Shown here piece by piece: positions 25,865-35,274 of a stretch of DNA of 64,000 nucleotides. The DNA lies in NCBI GenBank assembly GCA_015055965.1, contig SVHG01000001.1, forward strand, positions 124,001 through 188,000. Direction: 5' to 3'. The notes beneath the pieces were generated by a model that searched no databases, had not been told where the DNA came from, and saw only the letters and a list, made by a program, of their open reading frames with translations. Position 1 is the stretch's first letter. The number at the start of each line of letters is the position of its first letter. Source of the stretch: Clostridiales bacterium. Lineage in GTDB: Bacteria; Bacillota; Clostridia; Christensenellales; Borkfalkiaceae. The position numbers and the translations under genes are program-made.

Positions 25865-26806
25865 ATGAGAGGTAAATATAAACAAAAACAACCCGTAAGA
25901 TATTATTCTTTTTCGGACTATTTAAAGCAAAAATTTAATAAAAAGGTTTATAAAATTGCGCTTGACGGTGGCATGACTTGCCCTAACAGAGACGGCTTAA
26001 GGGGAGATCGCGGTTGTATTTTTTGTAGTGCAGGCGGAAGCGGAGATTTTGCCGTTAACGCGCTTAATAATTTAGAGGATGCAATAAGCCAAGCAAAGCT
26101 AAAGGTTAAAGATAAAACCAATCAAAACGCATTTATTGCCTACTTTCAAAGCTACACGAACACTTACGCCCCCGTTGACTATTTAAGAAAGCTCTTTTTG
26201 CCCGTTATTCAAAGAGAAGATATAGTGGCGCTATCTATCGCCACTCGCCCGGACTGCTTGGGAAAGGACGTTCTTTGCTTAATTGAAGAGCTTTGCAAAA
26301 TTAAACCCGTTTTTATAGAGCTTGGCTTGCAAACGATACACGAAGAGAGCGCGCAGTATATTCGCAGAGGGTATGCACTTTCCTGCTTTGACGAAGCAGT
26401 TGATAATTTAAACAAAGTGGGCGCTAACGTAGTAGTTCACCTAATAATGGGGCTACCTAATGAGAGTAAGGAACAAATGCTAGAAAGCGTAAAATACGTT
26501 GCAAGCAAAGATATAAACGGTGTTAAGCTTCATCTTTTACACGTTTTAAAAAACACCGATCTTGCAACCGAATACGAGCTAAACAAATTTGCAACTCTTA
26601 CTAAGGAAGAGTATTACTCTATTATTGCAGACGCAATAGAGCTACTCCCTAAAAAGGTAGTAATTCATAGACTTACGGGTGACGCCCCTAAAAAACTACT
26701 AATTGCACCCGCTTGGTCAGCAAATAAGAAGGACGTACTTAACGGAATGAAACGTTACTTTAACGAACACGACGTTTTACAGGGTAAAAGCTTTACAAAT
26801 AAATAA
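25865..26806 (+). CDS. Radical SAM protein, YhcC/YtqA family
   Basis: The 313-residue protein carries the unusual iron-sulfur motif of this family, Cys39-x11-Cys51-x2-Cys54 (CPNRDGLRGDRGCIFC), rather than plain CxxxCxxC. The TIM-barrel parts IATRPDCL, ELGLQTIHEESAQYIRRG and LIMGLPNES are clear. The family (TIGR01212 type) has no fully established substrate in most species; some members act in tRNA modification-like chemistry. No Shine-Dalgarno sequence is seen; TATAAA lies exactly 6 nt before the ATG. Confidence 0.9.
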   Translation: MRGKYKQKQPVRYYSFSDYLKQKFNKKVYKIALDGGMTCPNRDGLRGDRGCIFCSAGGSGDFAVNALNNLEDAISQAKLKVKDKTNQNAFIAYFQSYTNTYAPVDYLRKLFLPVIQREDIVALSIATRPDCLGKDVLCLIEELCKIKPVFIELGLQTIHEESAQYIRRGYALSCFDEAVDNLNKVGANVVVHLIMGLPNESKEQMLESVKYVASKDINGVKLHLLHVLKNTDLATEYELNKFATLTKEEYYSIIADAIELLPKKVVIHRLTGDAPKKLLIAPAWSANKKDVLNGMKRYFNEHDVLQGKSFTNK

Positions 26807-26822
26807 CCCGTTAAAAAGCAAA

Positions 26823-26851
26823 GAGACCTAAAAATTTAGGTCTCTTTTTTT
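26823..26851 (+). terminator. Terminator of the radical SAM gene
   Basis: Stem AGAGACCTAAA / TTTAGGTCTCT with a 2-nt loop and T run. Confidence 0.92.
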
Positions 26852-26897
26852 ATTGCTTTTTTATTATTTTAACTTCTAATAAATACAATTAGTCCCT

Positions 26898-26915
26898 TTA
26901 TAGGTCGATTAACGC
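26898..26915 (+). repeat. Dispersed motif overlapping a stop codon
   Basis: TTATAGGTCGATTAACGC ends on the last base of the TAG stop codon of the RyR/TrkA-N gene (antisense orientation). Confidence 0.6.
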
Positions 26916-29089
26916 TATTTTTTAATAATCTTTTTACCTGACTTATCAAGTAGCCAATAAGCGTCGTCCATTATTTGATAGTCGTAAGAAATAACGTCTG
27001 CTTCTTCTTTAGAAATACCGTCCCTTTCGCAAAGAATGTTAGCGTATTCCTCTAATCCCTTAAAGGTGGTTAAATTTCCGTGCCTACGCATCAAATAACT
27101 CTTGCCGTTCGTATGCTTGGTTTTACCGTTAACCGTAACGGTTTCATTTTTAATTAACTCTTTCGTGGCAGGAACGAAGCCCTGCGTTATCATAAAGGAA
27201 TTCCAACGGTAATGCTCTAGAGTAGCAAGATTTTTACGCTTAGAAGGAATAAATTCAACGCCGTATTTAATAATACGCTTTCCATCTATCGTTTGCGTAT
27301 AATAGGTGGTATTAGGCATATCGCCCTTAGCGTAAATCTGCATATACTCTTCTTCGGTAAGAGCTTCGCCCTTCTCGCCTTTATCGCAATAATCTAAGCC
27401 CAAAAGATTTAACTTTGAACGAAGGCTTAAGCAACAGTATAAGCTTGACTCTCTTTCTGCCTGAGTCTTTTGACTATACCATTTATTTTCTGATTTCTTC
27501 TTATAATCCTCTATAAACTTTTCGTCTATATTAACCCCGTCACTATTTTTTAGTGAAAATTCTAAATCGTAAACGGCGTTTCTTAAAAGGGCCATTTTAG
27601 TAAGAGAATCGGCGGTGATGTTAGCAAGGTTGTAAATAGCCGTTTCGTTGCCAAAGTAAAAGCAGTTTCTGCTTCCATCTATTGCAGTACCAAGCTTTTG
27701 CGCAGAATTTTTACTGAATAAATAGCAGTTTTCAACGCCCCATTCTTCCTTCTTAACGCAGAGCTTTTTGGTTACGTCTAAATTATCCAAATCGTTTCCT
27801 AAGGAAACTAAAATTACGTTTACAGAGCTTGGGGTTTTGCAAATGATATCTTTAATCTTGCCGTAAAACTCGCGGTCGTTAACATTCATTTTGGTATAAT
27901 GCTCTAACGCGGGTAAATCGGGAAGCTCTAAATAATCCTCTTGCTTAAAATCCTTCCTTTCAAACTTATAGCGGTTGTATCCGTGGTTAAGATTTTTATC
28001 ACTCTTAGCCTCTTCCTTATCAATCACGTGATAATTAACCTGTTTAAGTTTAATATCTTCTCCCTCTTTAACCAAGAACTGATTGTTAGCCACAGAGGTT
28101 AAGAAAATTTGCCTATTCGTGTAACCAAAGCCAACGAATACTACGTTAATTTCCGTTTCCGGTTTTAAGCAAGCGGAAGAATAATCAATATGCTCTTTAT
28201 TTAAAAATTTTGTTAAGGGGAATTTGTCTATAAAGTCTACGGCGCATTCGTGATGCACGTCTACGTAGCGCAGGCATCCCCTTCCTTGCTTAATTAGATC
28301 TAAATAAATTTCTTCGTATGACGCGTCGCCAAACACGAAAACCTTTAAACGCTGCAGTAAGGAGTGATTATCAGCGTTTAATTCAATTTGCTCGTTAAAG
28401 CGTTTAATTAAATCTAGATTTTGTTGCGATTCTAATTCGTTTATTATTACCGTTATTTCGCCCTGCTTTAACTCTTTAAAAATACCCTTCACAAAGTCCG
28501 CGCGGTTGTTTTCTTTGTGATAAAATATCTTTTTAAAATATAAATCTTCCTTTTCTTTTTCATCTAAGTCGCCAATAAGAAGCTTCTTCATACTTTGATT
28601 AGAAAAGTATATATCTGCATTTTCTACCTTTTCGCCAAATATATACAGCTTTGGCTTACGTGTATGGCGAAGATAAAATAGATGAAGGGCGTTGCTTAAA
28701 CGCTGATGCACTATTGAAAGCGTAAAAAGTAAGGCGTTAAGAGCAACTAATACAAAGCCGATATGCAAGGTAAAATTAAACAGGCTGCTTGCCTCTATTA
28801 ACGGGGTAATTTCTGAATATTCATATTTTAAAACCACTAAGTTAACAAGCTTTGCAAGAGATTTAAAAAACGCTACGTGAAACGCCGTTCCGTTATATAA
28901 AAACGCTACTAAATATAAAGGTAGCATGCTTACGTAAATAAAGGCAAATTTACCTTTACGGAAAGCGCGCAAATAGGTTAACGCCTCTTTTCTTGGGCTT
29001 ATTAGCGTTTTAATAATTACACCCACGGTATAAAAAGCTAACAGCAATAAGCAAAACGCCGTTATTATATTACATAATATCAAATTCAT
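26915..29089 (-). CDS. Membrane protein with TrkA-N-like and RyR domains
   Basis: 724 residues. The N-terminus has three or four membrane segments (about residues 5-30, 48-70, 100-130). The cytosolic part begins KLYIFGEKVENADIYF, then a Rossmann-like domain around residue 321 (NVVFVGFGYTNRQIF) followed by NVILVSLGND, as in TrkA-N/RCK-type nucleotide-binding modules. Near residue 625 LATLEHYRWNSFMITQGF resembles the RyR domain, which in bacteria is often joined to TrkA-N and linked to nucleotide-derived signals. There is no ion channel pore motif. It lies 53 bp downstream of the tandem-AAA gene, so they probably form one system, for example a membrane sensor or effector controlled by an ATPase. 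Role is inferred. Confidence 0.75.
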   Translation of the reverse strand: MNLILCNIITAFCLLLLAFYTVGVIIKTLISPRKEALTYLRAFRKGKFAFIYVSMLPLYLVAFLYNGTAFHVAFFKSLAKLVNLVVLKYEYSEITPLIEASSLFNFTLHIGFVLVALNALLFTLSIVHQRLSNALHLFYLRHTRKPKLYIFGEKVENADIYFSNQSMKKLLIGDLDEKEKEDLYFKKIFYHKENNRADFVKGIFKELKQGEITVIINELESQQNLDLIKRFNEQIELNADNHSLLQRLKVFVFGDASYEEIYLDLIKQGRGCLRYVDVHHECAVDFIDKFPLTKFLNKEHIDYSSACLKPETEINVVFVGFGYTNRQIFLTSVANNQFLVKEGEDIKLKQVNYHVIDKEEAKSDKNLNHGYNRYKFERKDFKQEDYLELPDLPALEHYTKMNVNDREFYGKIKDIICKTPSSVNVILVSLGNDLDNLDVTKKLCVKKEEWGVENCYLFSKNSAQKLGTAIDGSRNCFYFGNETAIYNLANITADSLTKMALLRNAVYDLEFSLKNSDGVNIDEKFIEDYKKKSENKWYSQKTQAERESSLYCCLSLRSKLNLLGLDYCDKGEKGEALTEEEYMQIYAKGDMPNTTYYTQTIDGKRIIKYGVEFIPSKRKNLATLEHYRWNSFMITQGFVPATKELIKNETVTVNGKTKHTNGKSYLMRRHGNLTTFKGLEEYANILCERDGISKEEADVISYDYQIMDDAYWLLDKSGKKIIKK

Positions 29090-29118
29090 TTTTAGTCCTT
29101 TTCCTTAAAAAAGTTGGT

Positions 29119-29136
29119 CTATAGCGCGATTAACGC
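29119..29136 (+). repeat. Copy of the dispersed CTATAG motif
   Basis: CTATAGCGCGATTAACGC lies in the 53-bp gap between the two genes of the RyR/AAA pair, 24 nt from the AAA gene stop, antisense to it. Confidence 0.65.
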
Positions 29137-29142
29137 AGGTTT

Positions 29143-31308
29143 TTAACGAAAACCAATTTTGCGGGTTTTGCTTTCAAAATGTCTAAATTCCTTATCGGTT
29201 GAAGCAAGCTCAAAATCTTCCTTTGTGATAACGATTTTTTCGCTGTTTAAGTTGCGCTGTCTTATAGCGCATTTAGCAAGCGTTCTTTCGTATAGGTTAC
29301 GAACGAATCTTGCGTTACTGAACTGCTTAGAATCGACGAAGTGGGCAGGTAACGCGTTAAAATATTCTGCCGCTTTTTCAAACAGACCTTCTTCTGCAAC
29401 GTAAGGCGCTTTTACCATGGTTTTAAAGATTAAGCCCAATTCCTCACGGTTGAAGTTGGGGAATTCTATTACGTAAGGCATACGGCTTGCTAAGCCTTGG
29501 TTACCTTCCATAAGCTTTTCCATTTCGTTTGGATAACCGGCCATAATTACTAATAAATCCGAACGGTTATTTTCCATTTCCGCAATAAGAGTATCTAGCG
29601 CTTCTCTGCCGTAATCCTTGCCGTCGCTATCCCCCCTGTAAAGAGAATAAGCTTCATCTATAAACAGAATAGAGCCGTACGCATCCCTACACATAGCGGA
29701 GGTTTTGGGAGCGGTTTCACCAATATATCTACCGCAAAAATCCCTGCCGGCGTATTCAAAGAAGTTACCTATACGTAAAACCCCTTTATCCTTTAAAACC
29801 TTGCCTATAATGCGGGCAACGGTAGTTTTACCCGTTCCGGGATTACCTATAAAACGCATGTGAATACAAGGGCTTGAAGCGCCGGTTGCTCTTGCAATTT
29901 CGATTTGAGCAATAATCTCTTCTACCCTTCTTTTAATCTTATCGCCACCGATCATGCCGTCTAGCGTTTCCATACCAACGTCAGTATTTTCTATCTTAGC
30001 GCAAATAGCTTTAACCTCTTCGGGATTGATGGTCTTATCTAAAGAGCCGGCCTTAGAGCAAGCTAAAAGCTTTTGGTAAAGAATTTCTGAAACAACCTTT
30101 TCTACCGTTGAAAATCCGTAAAACTTACCGTCCCTTTTTTCTTGGAAAATCTTTTCATCAAAGCTATTCCAAGCCTCTTCAGTTAAGGTAAAGGAATGCT
30201 CGCCTAGCTTGTTTTGCGCGTACTTACGAAGCTCTTCCTGCGTTAAAGCGGGGAATGATACCCCCTTTAAAAAGGCCATATCGGTAATACCTTCCTTAAC
30301 GCGTTCAAATATTTCTGCGTTAACGCAAGGTATTCTGTAAACTAACACGAAGGTTGATGATTTTTTATTTATTTCGCGAATGAAAGAGCGTAGAGAACGG
30401 TTGTTTACGTTGGTCATCCATTCGGATATATCTAGACAAACGAGTAGCTGATTATCGGGATTAAATCTTTCTGAAAGCTTATTAAATAAGTCCCTTAAAC
30501 CGCCGAATACTTCATCTTCCTTTTCAGAGCCTTTGTTGGGAACTGTTAATTCCGCAACCGACTGCGCGCTTAGCTTTCTTAAGCCTAAACCACCCAATAG
30601 CCCTGCAAATAGTGAAAGCACGGTTGAAAGTCCGTAGCCCGTATTGATTGAGAATAGGTAGTTTTGGTTCAAAATACATTCTAAAGAACCGCTTTGCTTA
30701 GCCATTGGCGCAATAGCAACCAACTCACGAGCCAAAGCCTTAAATTCTTCCGCGCCCACTAAATTTTCTATTTTAGTTAGATAATCGCTTTCGTTAGAAA
30801 AACAGTCGTCAAACGTAATATCTTCCTGTTTTTCTTCAGATTTAAGATCTTCAAATAAAGACTTTTCGCCAAAGGTTGCCAAAACGCCGTCCTTTGCGTC
30901 ACCCTCTTTAGAAATACCCAAACCGTCCCCAAAGCTTTTCTCCACTTTTTTATCGTTTATAGAAAACAAAGATTTACTTTCGTCCGCAGGGGCAGATTTA
31001 TCGTTATCTACCAAAGAACTCAAATCAATCTTTTTTGCAAAGATACCACTTAAATCGGTAACCGTTAAAACGGATTTGTAATCGGGCTCGTTGTACTCTT
31101 CACGTAGTAGCTTAACAACCGATAAAATTACTTGATTTGCAGAAACCTTATTTTGGTCAAATGATACGCTTACCATATCGTAAAGATGCTCTTCACACTT
31201 AACGCCCTCGCCGTAAATCTTTCCAAACATATCAATAATTTCGGAAACGATTAGGCCTGAAGACTGTTTAGCAAGCCAGCTTCTTGAAATTTCAAATTTG
31301 AGTTTCAT
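29143..31308 (-). CDS. Tandem AAA+ ATPase, CbxX/SpoVK-like
   Basis: 721 residues. An N-terminal domain of about 100 residues and a linker rich in Asp/Ser/Lys precede a degenerate first AAA domain (about 180-420) whose Walker A position reads NTGYGLST, without the Lys. The second AAA domain is intact: GNPGTGKT near 486, GRYIGETAPKT, FIDEAYSLYRG near 551, and sensor/arginine-finger region SRMPYVIEFPNF. This C-terminal module matches the CbxX/CfqX group, which includes SpoVK, EccA and Rubisco activase CbbX. One catalytic ring plus one regulatory ring is a common tandem-AAA plan. It starts after GGAGAA and precedes the RyR/TrkA-N gene. Confidence 0.85.
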   Translation of the reverse strand: MKLKFEISRSWLAKQSSGLIVSEIIDMFGKIYGEGVKCEEHLYDMVSVSFDQNKVSANQVILSVVKLLREEYNEPDYKSVLTVTDLSGIFAKKIDLSSLVDNDKSAPADESKSLFSINDKKVEKSFGDGLGISKEGDAKDGVLATFGEKSLFEDLKSEEKQEDITFDDCFSNESDYLTKIENLVGAEEFKALARELVAIAPMAKQSGSLECILNQNYLFSINTGYGLSTVLSLFAGLLGGLGLRKLSAQSVAELTVPNKGSEKEDEVFGGLRDLFNKLSERFNPDNQLLVCLDISEWMTNVNNRSLRSFIREINKKSSTFVLVYRIPCVNAEIFERVKEGITDMAFLKGVSFPALTQEELRKYAQNKLGEHSFTLTEEAWNSFDEKIFQEKRDGKFYGFSTVEKVVSEILYQKLLACSKAGSLDKTINPEEVKAICAKIENTDVGMETLDGMIGGDKIKRRVEEIIAQIEIARATGASSPCIHMRFIGNPGTGKTTVARIIGKVLKDKGVLRIGNFFEYAGRDFCGRYIGETAPKTSAMCRDAYGSILFIDEAYSLYRGDSDGKDYGREALDTLIAEMENNRSDLLVIMAGYPNEMEKLMEGNQGLASRMPYVIEFPNFNREELGLIFKTMVKAPYVAEEGLFEKAAEYFNALPAHFVDSKQFSNARFVRNLYERTLAKCAIRQRNLNSEKIVITKEDFELASTDKEFRHFESKTRKIGFR

Positions 31309-31626
31309 AACTAATTCTCCGTTTTTCTTTAGTAATACGAACCGTTTCTTTACGCGTATACTATTATAAGTAATAAAATTATTATATCATACGCGCGCAA
31401 GGTTGTCAAGAAATAATAATTAGTTATGTTAACGGCTTTAAATATTTATATTGTTACGGCTTAAAGCCTTCTTCTTAATTTCACAACCACGTTTATAAAA
31501 TTAAAACAGCGATTTTTCTTCGCTGTTTTATGCCGTTTATATACAGTTAATCGACTTATAGGCCAACTTTTTAATGTTTAAGCCAACGCCTTAATTAGGG
31601 CTTTATTTAACGCATATTAGTAAAAA
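31309..31626. other. Gap with terminator and motif copy
   Basis: A hairpin AAAACAGCGA / TCGCTGTTTT lies at 31503-31529 and a minus-oriented dispersed motif at 31546-31562, ahead of the stop of the next gene. The rest is AT-rich with no visible gene. Confidence 0.6.
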
Positions 31627-32154
31627 CTATCTATTAACTCCCCATTTTACAGGTCTAACGAATTTATTCCAATCCCTTGACCATAAGATAGGTAGCTTTT
31701 GCGCTTGACATTCTATTTCTAATATCGGGCACTTTAAAAACAGATATTCGCCAACCCGTTTTACCGTTTGGGGAATATACACAAGCTCTAGCGAAGAGCA
31801 TTCCGTGAAGGCGTTTGCGCCGATTTCCTCTAGCCCACTTGCAAAAATTGCCTGCTTTAGCTTTACGCATTTTATAAAAGCCCTTGCCCCTATTCTTTTA
31901 ATATTTGGCGAAAAGGCAATCTCTTCCAGCCCCTCTAAAAAGGCAAACGCATCACTTTCTATAGCGACTAAGCTATTTGGTAAAATTATCTTTTTAACTG
32001 CATTAAGCCCAAAAAAAGCGTGCTCTTTAATTTTTATAATTCCTTCCGGTAAAGCAAGCTCGGTTAACTCCTTATCTAAAAGCTCAACACCGATAAGAGC
32101 ACCCTCCCTTACACTATAAATAACCACTTCATTTTGAATTATACCGCTTAGCAA
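31627..32154 (-). CDS. BspA-type leucine-rich repeat protein, no signal peptide
   Basis: A 175-residue protein with about four LRR_5 (BspA/TpLRR) units, seen as repeats of the form IxIPxxVxxIGxxAF, such as LPEGIIKIKEHAFFGL and LPNSLVAIESDAF. It has no signal peptide, unlike the lipoprotein relative at 45.7 kb. The start is TTG after GGGGGTG, which is well spaced. It lies upstream of the AAA/RyR pair in the same direction but 318 bp away, so membership in that system is only possible. It ends NKFVRPVKWG, like the final unit of the other LRR protein. Confidence 0.8.
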   Translation of the reverse strand: MLSGIIQNEVVIYSVREGALIGVELLDKELTELALPEGIIKIKEHAFFGLNAVKKIILPNSLVAIESDAFAFLEGLEEIAFSPNIKRIGARAFIKCVKLKQAIFASGLEEIGANAFTECSSLELVYIPQTVKRVGEYLFLKCPILEIECQAQKLPILWSRDWNKFVRPVKWGVNR

Positions 32155-32427
32155 GAAATCACCCCCACTAACTGTTTTAACAATTTTAGTTTAACAAATA
32201 CACCAAAAATAGTCAATATTTTTTAATATTAAAAACAAATATTGTTTTTCGACACAAAATTGCTTTTAAAAGATGTATTTTTTTGGTACAATTAATACAA
32301 TAATAATCATCTGCTAAACAGTTTACCAAAAATTTACTGCTTTAACGGTATAATAACGCATATAGATTAAAAACAGGCGTTGTAGATTTTTTTGCTTAAC
32401 GTTAAGTTTTTATATTGGGAGTGCAAA
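32155..32427. other. AT-rich divergent gap
   Basis: 273 bp of AT-rich sequence between divergent genes. No clear consensus promoter or repeat was found; several TATAAT-like strings occur (for example near 32350). Confidence 0.4.
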
Positions 32428-35142
32428 ATGTTAGAATTAAAGGACATTATTAAACATTACGAAGTGGGCGATTTGGTTGTTGAAGCTCTTAAGGGAGTTA
32501 GCCTTTCCTTCCGCAAAAACGAATTCGTTTCCATATTAGGCCCTTCGGGTTGCGGTAAAACCACCCTATTAAATATTATCGGTGGGCTTGACCGCTACAC
32601 CGCAGGCGATATAGTTATAAACGGCGTTTCCACCAAGCTTTATACGGATAGCGACTGGGATGCTTACAGAAACCATTCAATCGGCTTCGTTTTTCAAAGC
32701 TATAACCTTATTCCCCATCAAACGGTTTTAGCCAACGTAGAGCTTGCGTTAACCCTTTCGGGCGTTGATCCTAAAACGCGTAAGGAACGCGCAACCAAAG
32801 CCTTAGAAAAGGTGGGGCTTGGCGATCAACTTAAAAAGCTACCCGCTCAGCTTTCAGGCGGTCAGATGCAAAGGGTTGCAATCGCAAGAGCAATAGTTAA
32901 CGATCCCGAAATTATTCTTGCAGACGAGCCCACCGGCGCGCTTGATACCGAAACGAGTATTCAGGTAATGGATATTTTAAAGGAGCTTTCACAAGACAAG
33001 CTGGTTATCATGGTTACCCATAACCCAGAGCTTGCGCAAGCTTATTCCAGCCGTATTATCAATCTTAGGGACGGCTTGGTAAAGGACGATTCAGACCCAT
33101 TCCACGTAACGCTTGCAGATAAAAACGAAAGTCAAGATAGTGATAGCAAAAACGTTAAGGAAAAGAAGAAAAAACCCTCTATGAGCTTCTTAACCGCACT
33201 TTCGCTATCCCTTAAAAACCTTGGAACAAAGAAGGCAAGAACAATGCTAACCTCCTTTGCAGGCTCTATTGGTATAATTGGTATTGCTCTAATACTTTCT
33301 CTTTCAAGCGGTTTTTCTACTTATATAGATAACGTTCAGCGCGACACGTTAACCAACTACCCCATAAGCTTAACCAAGAGCACTATGAATATGCAAAGCT
33401 TTGCGACCTCTTTTATGGAAGCAGGCAAAACGGAAAATTTAACCAAGTTCCCCGATGGCAATACGGTTGAGCCAAATAAAATGATTGAAGGAATGCTAGA
33501 CACTCTTTCACAAACCTTTGGCTCTAACGACTTGGTTGCCTTTAAACAGTATATAGACTCTAACCCGGATTTATTTGATCCCACCAAGCAAGATAAGATA
33601 AGCGCTATTTCCTATTCCTATAACTTTGGCTTTGACCTTTACCAAAAGGAAAATAACGGCGATTACCGCAGAATTAACTATTTAGACTCCGACGTTAACA
33701 CCTATCTTCCCTCCGAAATTGATCCCAACGTAAAAAAAGCGTTTGAAAGCGTTTACGGAACGTTTAGATCCATGATGGCAACGGGAACGTGGGGAGAAAT
33801 TCTTGGAAATAACGACCTTATTAAATTACAGTACGATCTTCTTGACGGCGCGACCAAAAAGAGCGATTGGCCCTCTCAAGCAGGACCTAGCGAGGACGGA
33901 ACTTGGCCTATAATGATAGTCGTTGACCAATATAATAGAATCCCCGACTATTCTTTATATATGATGGGACTTCTTTCAGACCAAGAGGTTCAGTATATGT
34001 TAACCGAAATGGTTTACAAGATGCAAGACAGACAGCTTGGAACTAACGACGCTGATAAGAAGCTTAAGGAAATCTTCGGCGACGACTTTAAGCCCTATAG
34101 CAACCCCATCACCTTTGACGACCTTATCGGTAAGGAATACGACGTTCTTCTTAAAGGTCAGTATTACACTAAAACGGGTGAAAAATCGGTTGCAGGTAAC
34201 ACCTTTAACGTTTATGAAAAAACCCTTTCAGCTAAGGACATTCTTGACGGCACGGTTGCAAACGCAAACGAAGAAATTAACCAATCGGTAAAAATTAAGG
34301 TTTGCGGTATTTTAAGATTAAAGGAAGGTGCTTCCGCAGGTGCGCTTTCCCAATCCATTTATTACACACCTAAGTTTACAGAATATTTAATGGACAAAAC
34401 GCAAACACTTCCCGCAGTTAAGGATCAAATGCAATATTTAGATTATGACAACGGCTTAGGAACTGTGTTCAGCGTTATTCCTTACGAAGGAAACCATTGG
34501 TTTAACCCCATTGACGAAAAGGGCGGAAAGCTCTTAACGGCTACCTCTACCAGCCTTGGCCTGGTTGATAAAAACGATCCTTTATCAATCTCTATTTACC
34601 CCACTTCGTTCGAAAATAAGGACTACGTTGTAGAAATTATTAACAATTACAACAATACCTTAGAGGATGAATCAAAGAAAATTCAGTACACCGATTATAT
34701 TGGAATGATGATTAGCTCTATCACCGTTATCATAGATGCTATTACCTATATTTTAATTGCATTCGTTTCTATTTCTCTTGTGGTTTCTTCTATTATGATA
34801 GGCGTTATTACCTATATTTCAGTTTTAGAAAGAACTAAGGAAATTGGTGTGCTTCGCGCAATGGGCGCTTCTAAAAAAGACGTTGCCCGTGTGTTCAACG
34901 CAGAAACGGTTATTATCGGCTTCGTTTCGGGTATGCTGGGTATAATTATTACCATTATTTTAAATATTCCCATAAGCTTAATTATTAAGTCTTTAGCGGG
35001 TATCGCAGGCGTTTCTACTCTTCCCGTTGCAGGCGGTATTATATTAGTTTGCATAAGCGTTCTTCTAACCTTGATTGCAGGCATTATTCCTTCCGGCATG
35101 GCTTCCAAAAAAGACCCCGTTATTGCTTTACGTAGCGAATAA
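32428..35142 (+). CDS. MacB-like ABC transporter, ATPase fused to permease
   Basis: About 904 residues. The N-terminal ATPase (to about 230) has GPSGCGKT, LSGGQMQRVAIARA and LADEPTGALD. A charged linker leads to a first membrane helix, a large extracytoplasmic domain of about 450 residues, and three C-terminal FtsX-type helices with the typical SIMIGVITYISVLERTKEIGVLRAMGAS. Members of this group (MacB, BceB, LolE relatives) transmit ATP-driven motion across the membrane for drug, peptide or lipoprotein handling and are usually two separate proteins. Substrate is not visible. I choose ATG 32428 with GGGAG upstream rather than the in-frame TTG at 32392. Confidence 0.92.
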   Translation: MLELKDIIKHYEVGDLVVEALKGVSLSFRKNEFVSILGPSGCGKTTLLNIIGGLDRYTAGDIVINGVSTKLYTDSDWDAYRNHSIGFVFQSYNLIPHQTVLANVELALTLSGVDPKTRKERATKALEKVGLGDQLKKLPAQLSGGQMQRVAIARAIVNDPEIILADEPTGALDTETSIQVMDILKELSQDKLVIMVTHNPELAQAYSSRIINLRDGLVKDDSDPFHVTLADKNESQDSDSKNVKEKKKKPSMSFLTALSLSLKNLGTKKARTMLTSFAGSIGIIGIALILSLSSGFSTYIDNVQRDTLTNYPISLTKSTMNMQSFATSFMEAGKTENLTKFPDGNTVEPNKMIEGMLDTLSQTFGSNDLVAFKQYIDSNPDLFDPTKQDKISAISYSYNFGFDLYQKENNGDYRRINYLDSDVNTYLPSEIDPNVKKAFESVYGTFRSMMATGTWGEILGNNDLIKLQYDLLDGATKKSDWPSQAGPSEDGTWPIMIVVDQYNRIPDYSLYMMGLLSDQEVQYMLTEMVYKMQDRQLGTNDADKKLKEIFGDDFKPYSNPITFDDLIGKEYDVLLKGQYYTKTGEKSVAGNTFNVYEKTLSAKDILDGTVANANEEINQSVKIKVCGILRLKEGASAGALSQSIYYTPKFTEYLMDKTQTLPAVKDQMQYLDYDNGLGTVFSVIPYEGNHWFNPIDEKGGKLLTATSTSLGLVDKNDPLSISIYPTSFENKDYVVEIINNYNNTLEDESKKIQYTDYIGMMISSITVIIDAITYILIAFVSISLVVSSIMIGVITYISVLERTKEIGVLRAMGASKKDVARVFNAETVIIGFVSGMLGIIITIILNIPISLIIKSLAGIAGVSTLPVAGGIILVCISVLLTLIAGIIPSGMASKKDPVIALRSE

Positions 35143-35149
35143 TCGTTAA

Positions 35150-35219
35150 TTAATCGACTTATAGGCTAACTTTTAACAAAAATTAACGCCCTTTTGCTAA
35201 ATACAAAAGGGCGTTTTTA
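35150..35219 (+). terminator. Motif copy and terminator after the ABC gene
   Basis: A minus-oriented dispersed motif (35150-35164) lies within 8 nt of the stop codon. It is followed by a stem AACGCCCTTTTG / CAAAAGGGCGTT with a T run (35185-35219), a strong terminator. Confidence 0.85.
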
Positions 35220-35274
35220 TTATGCTTTTTTTAGTTTAAATTGTAAAGGGTAAGCCGTTTGATTCGTGGCGTTT

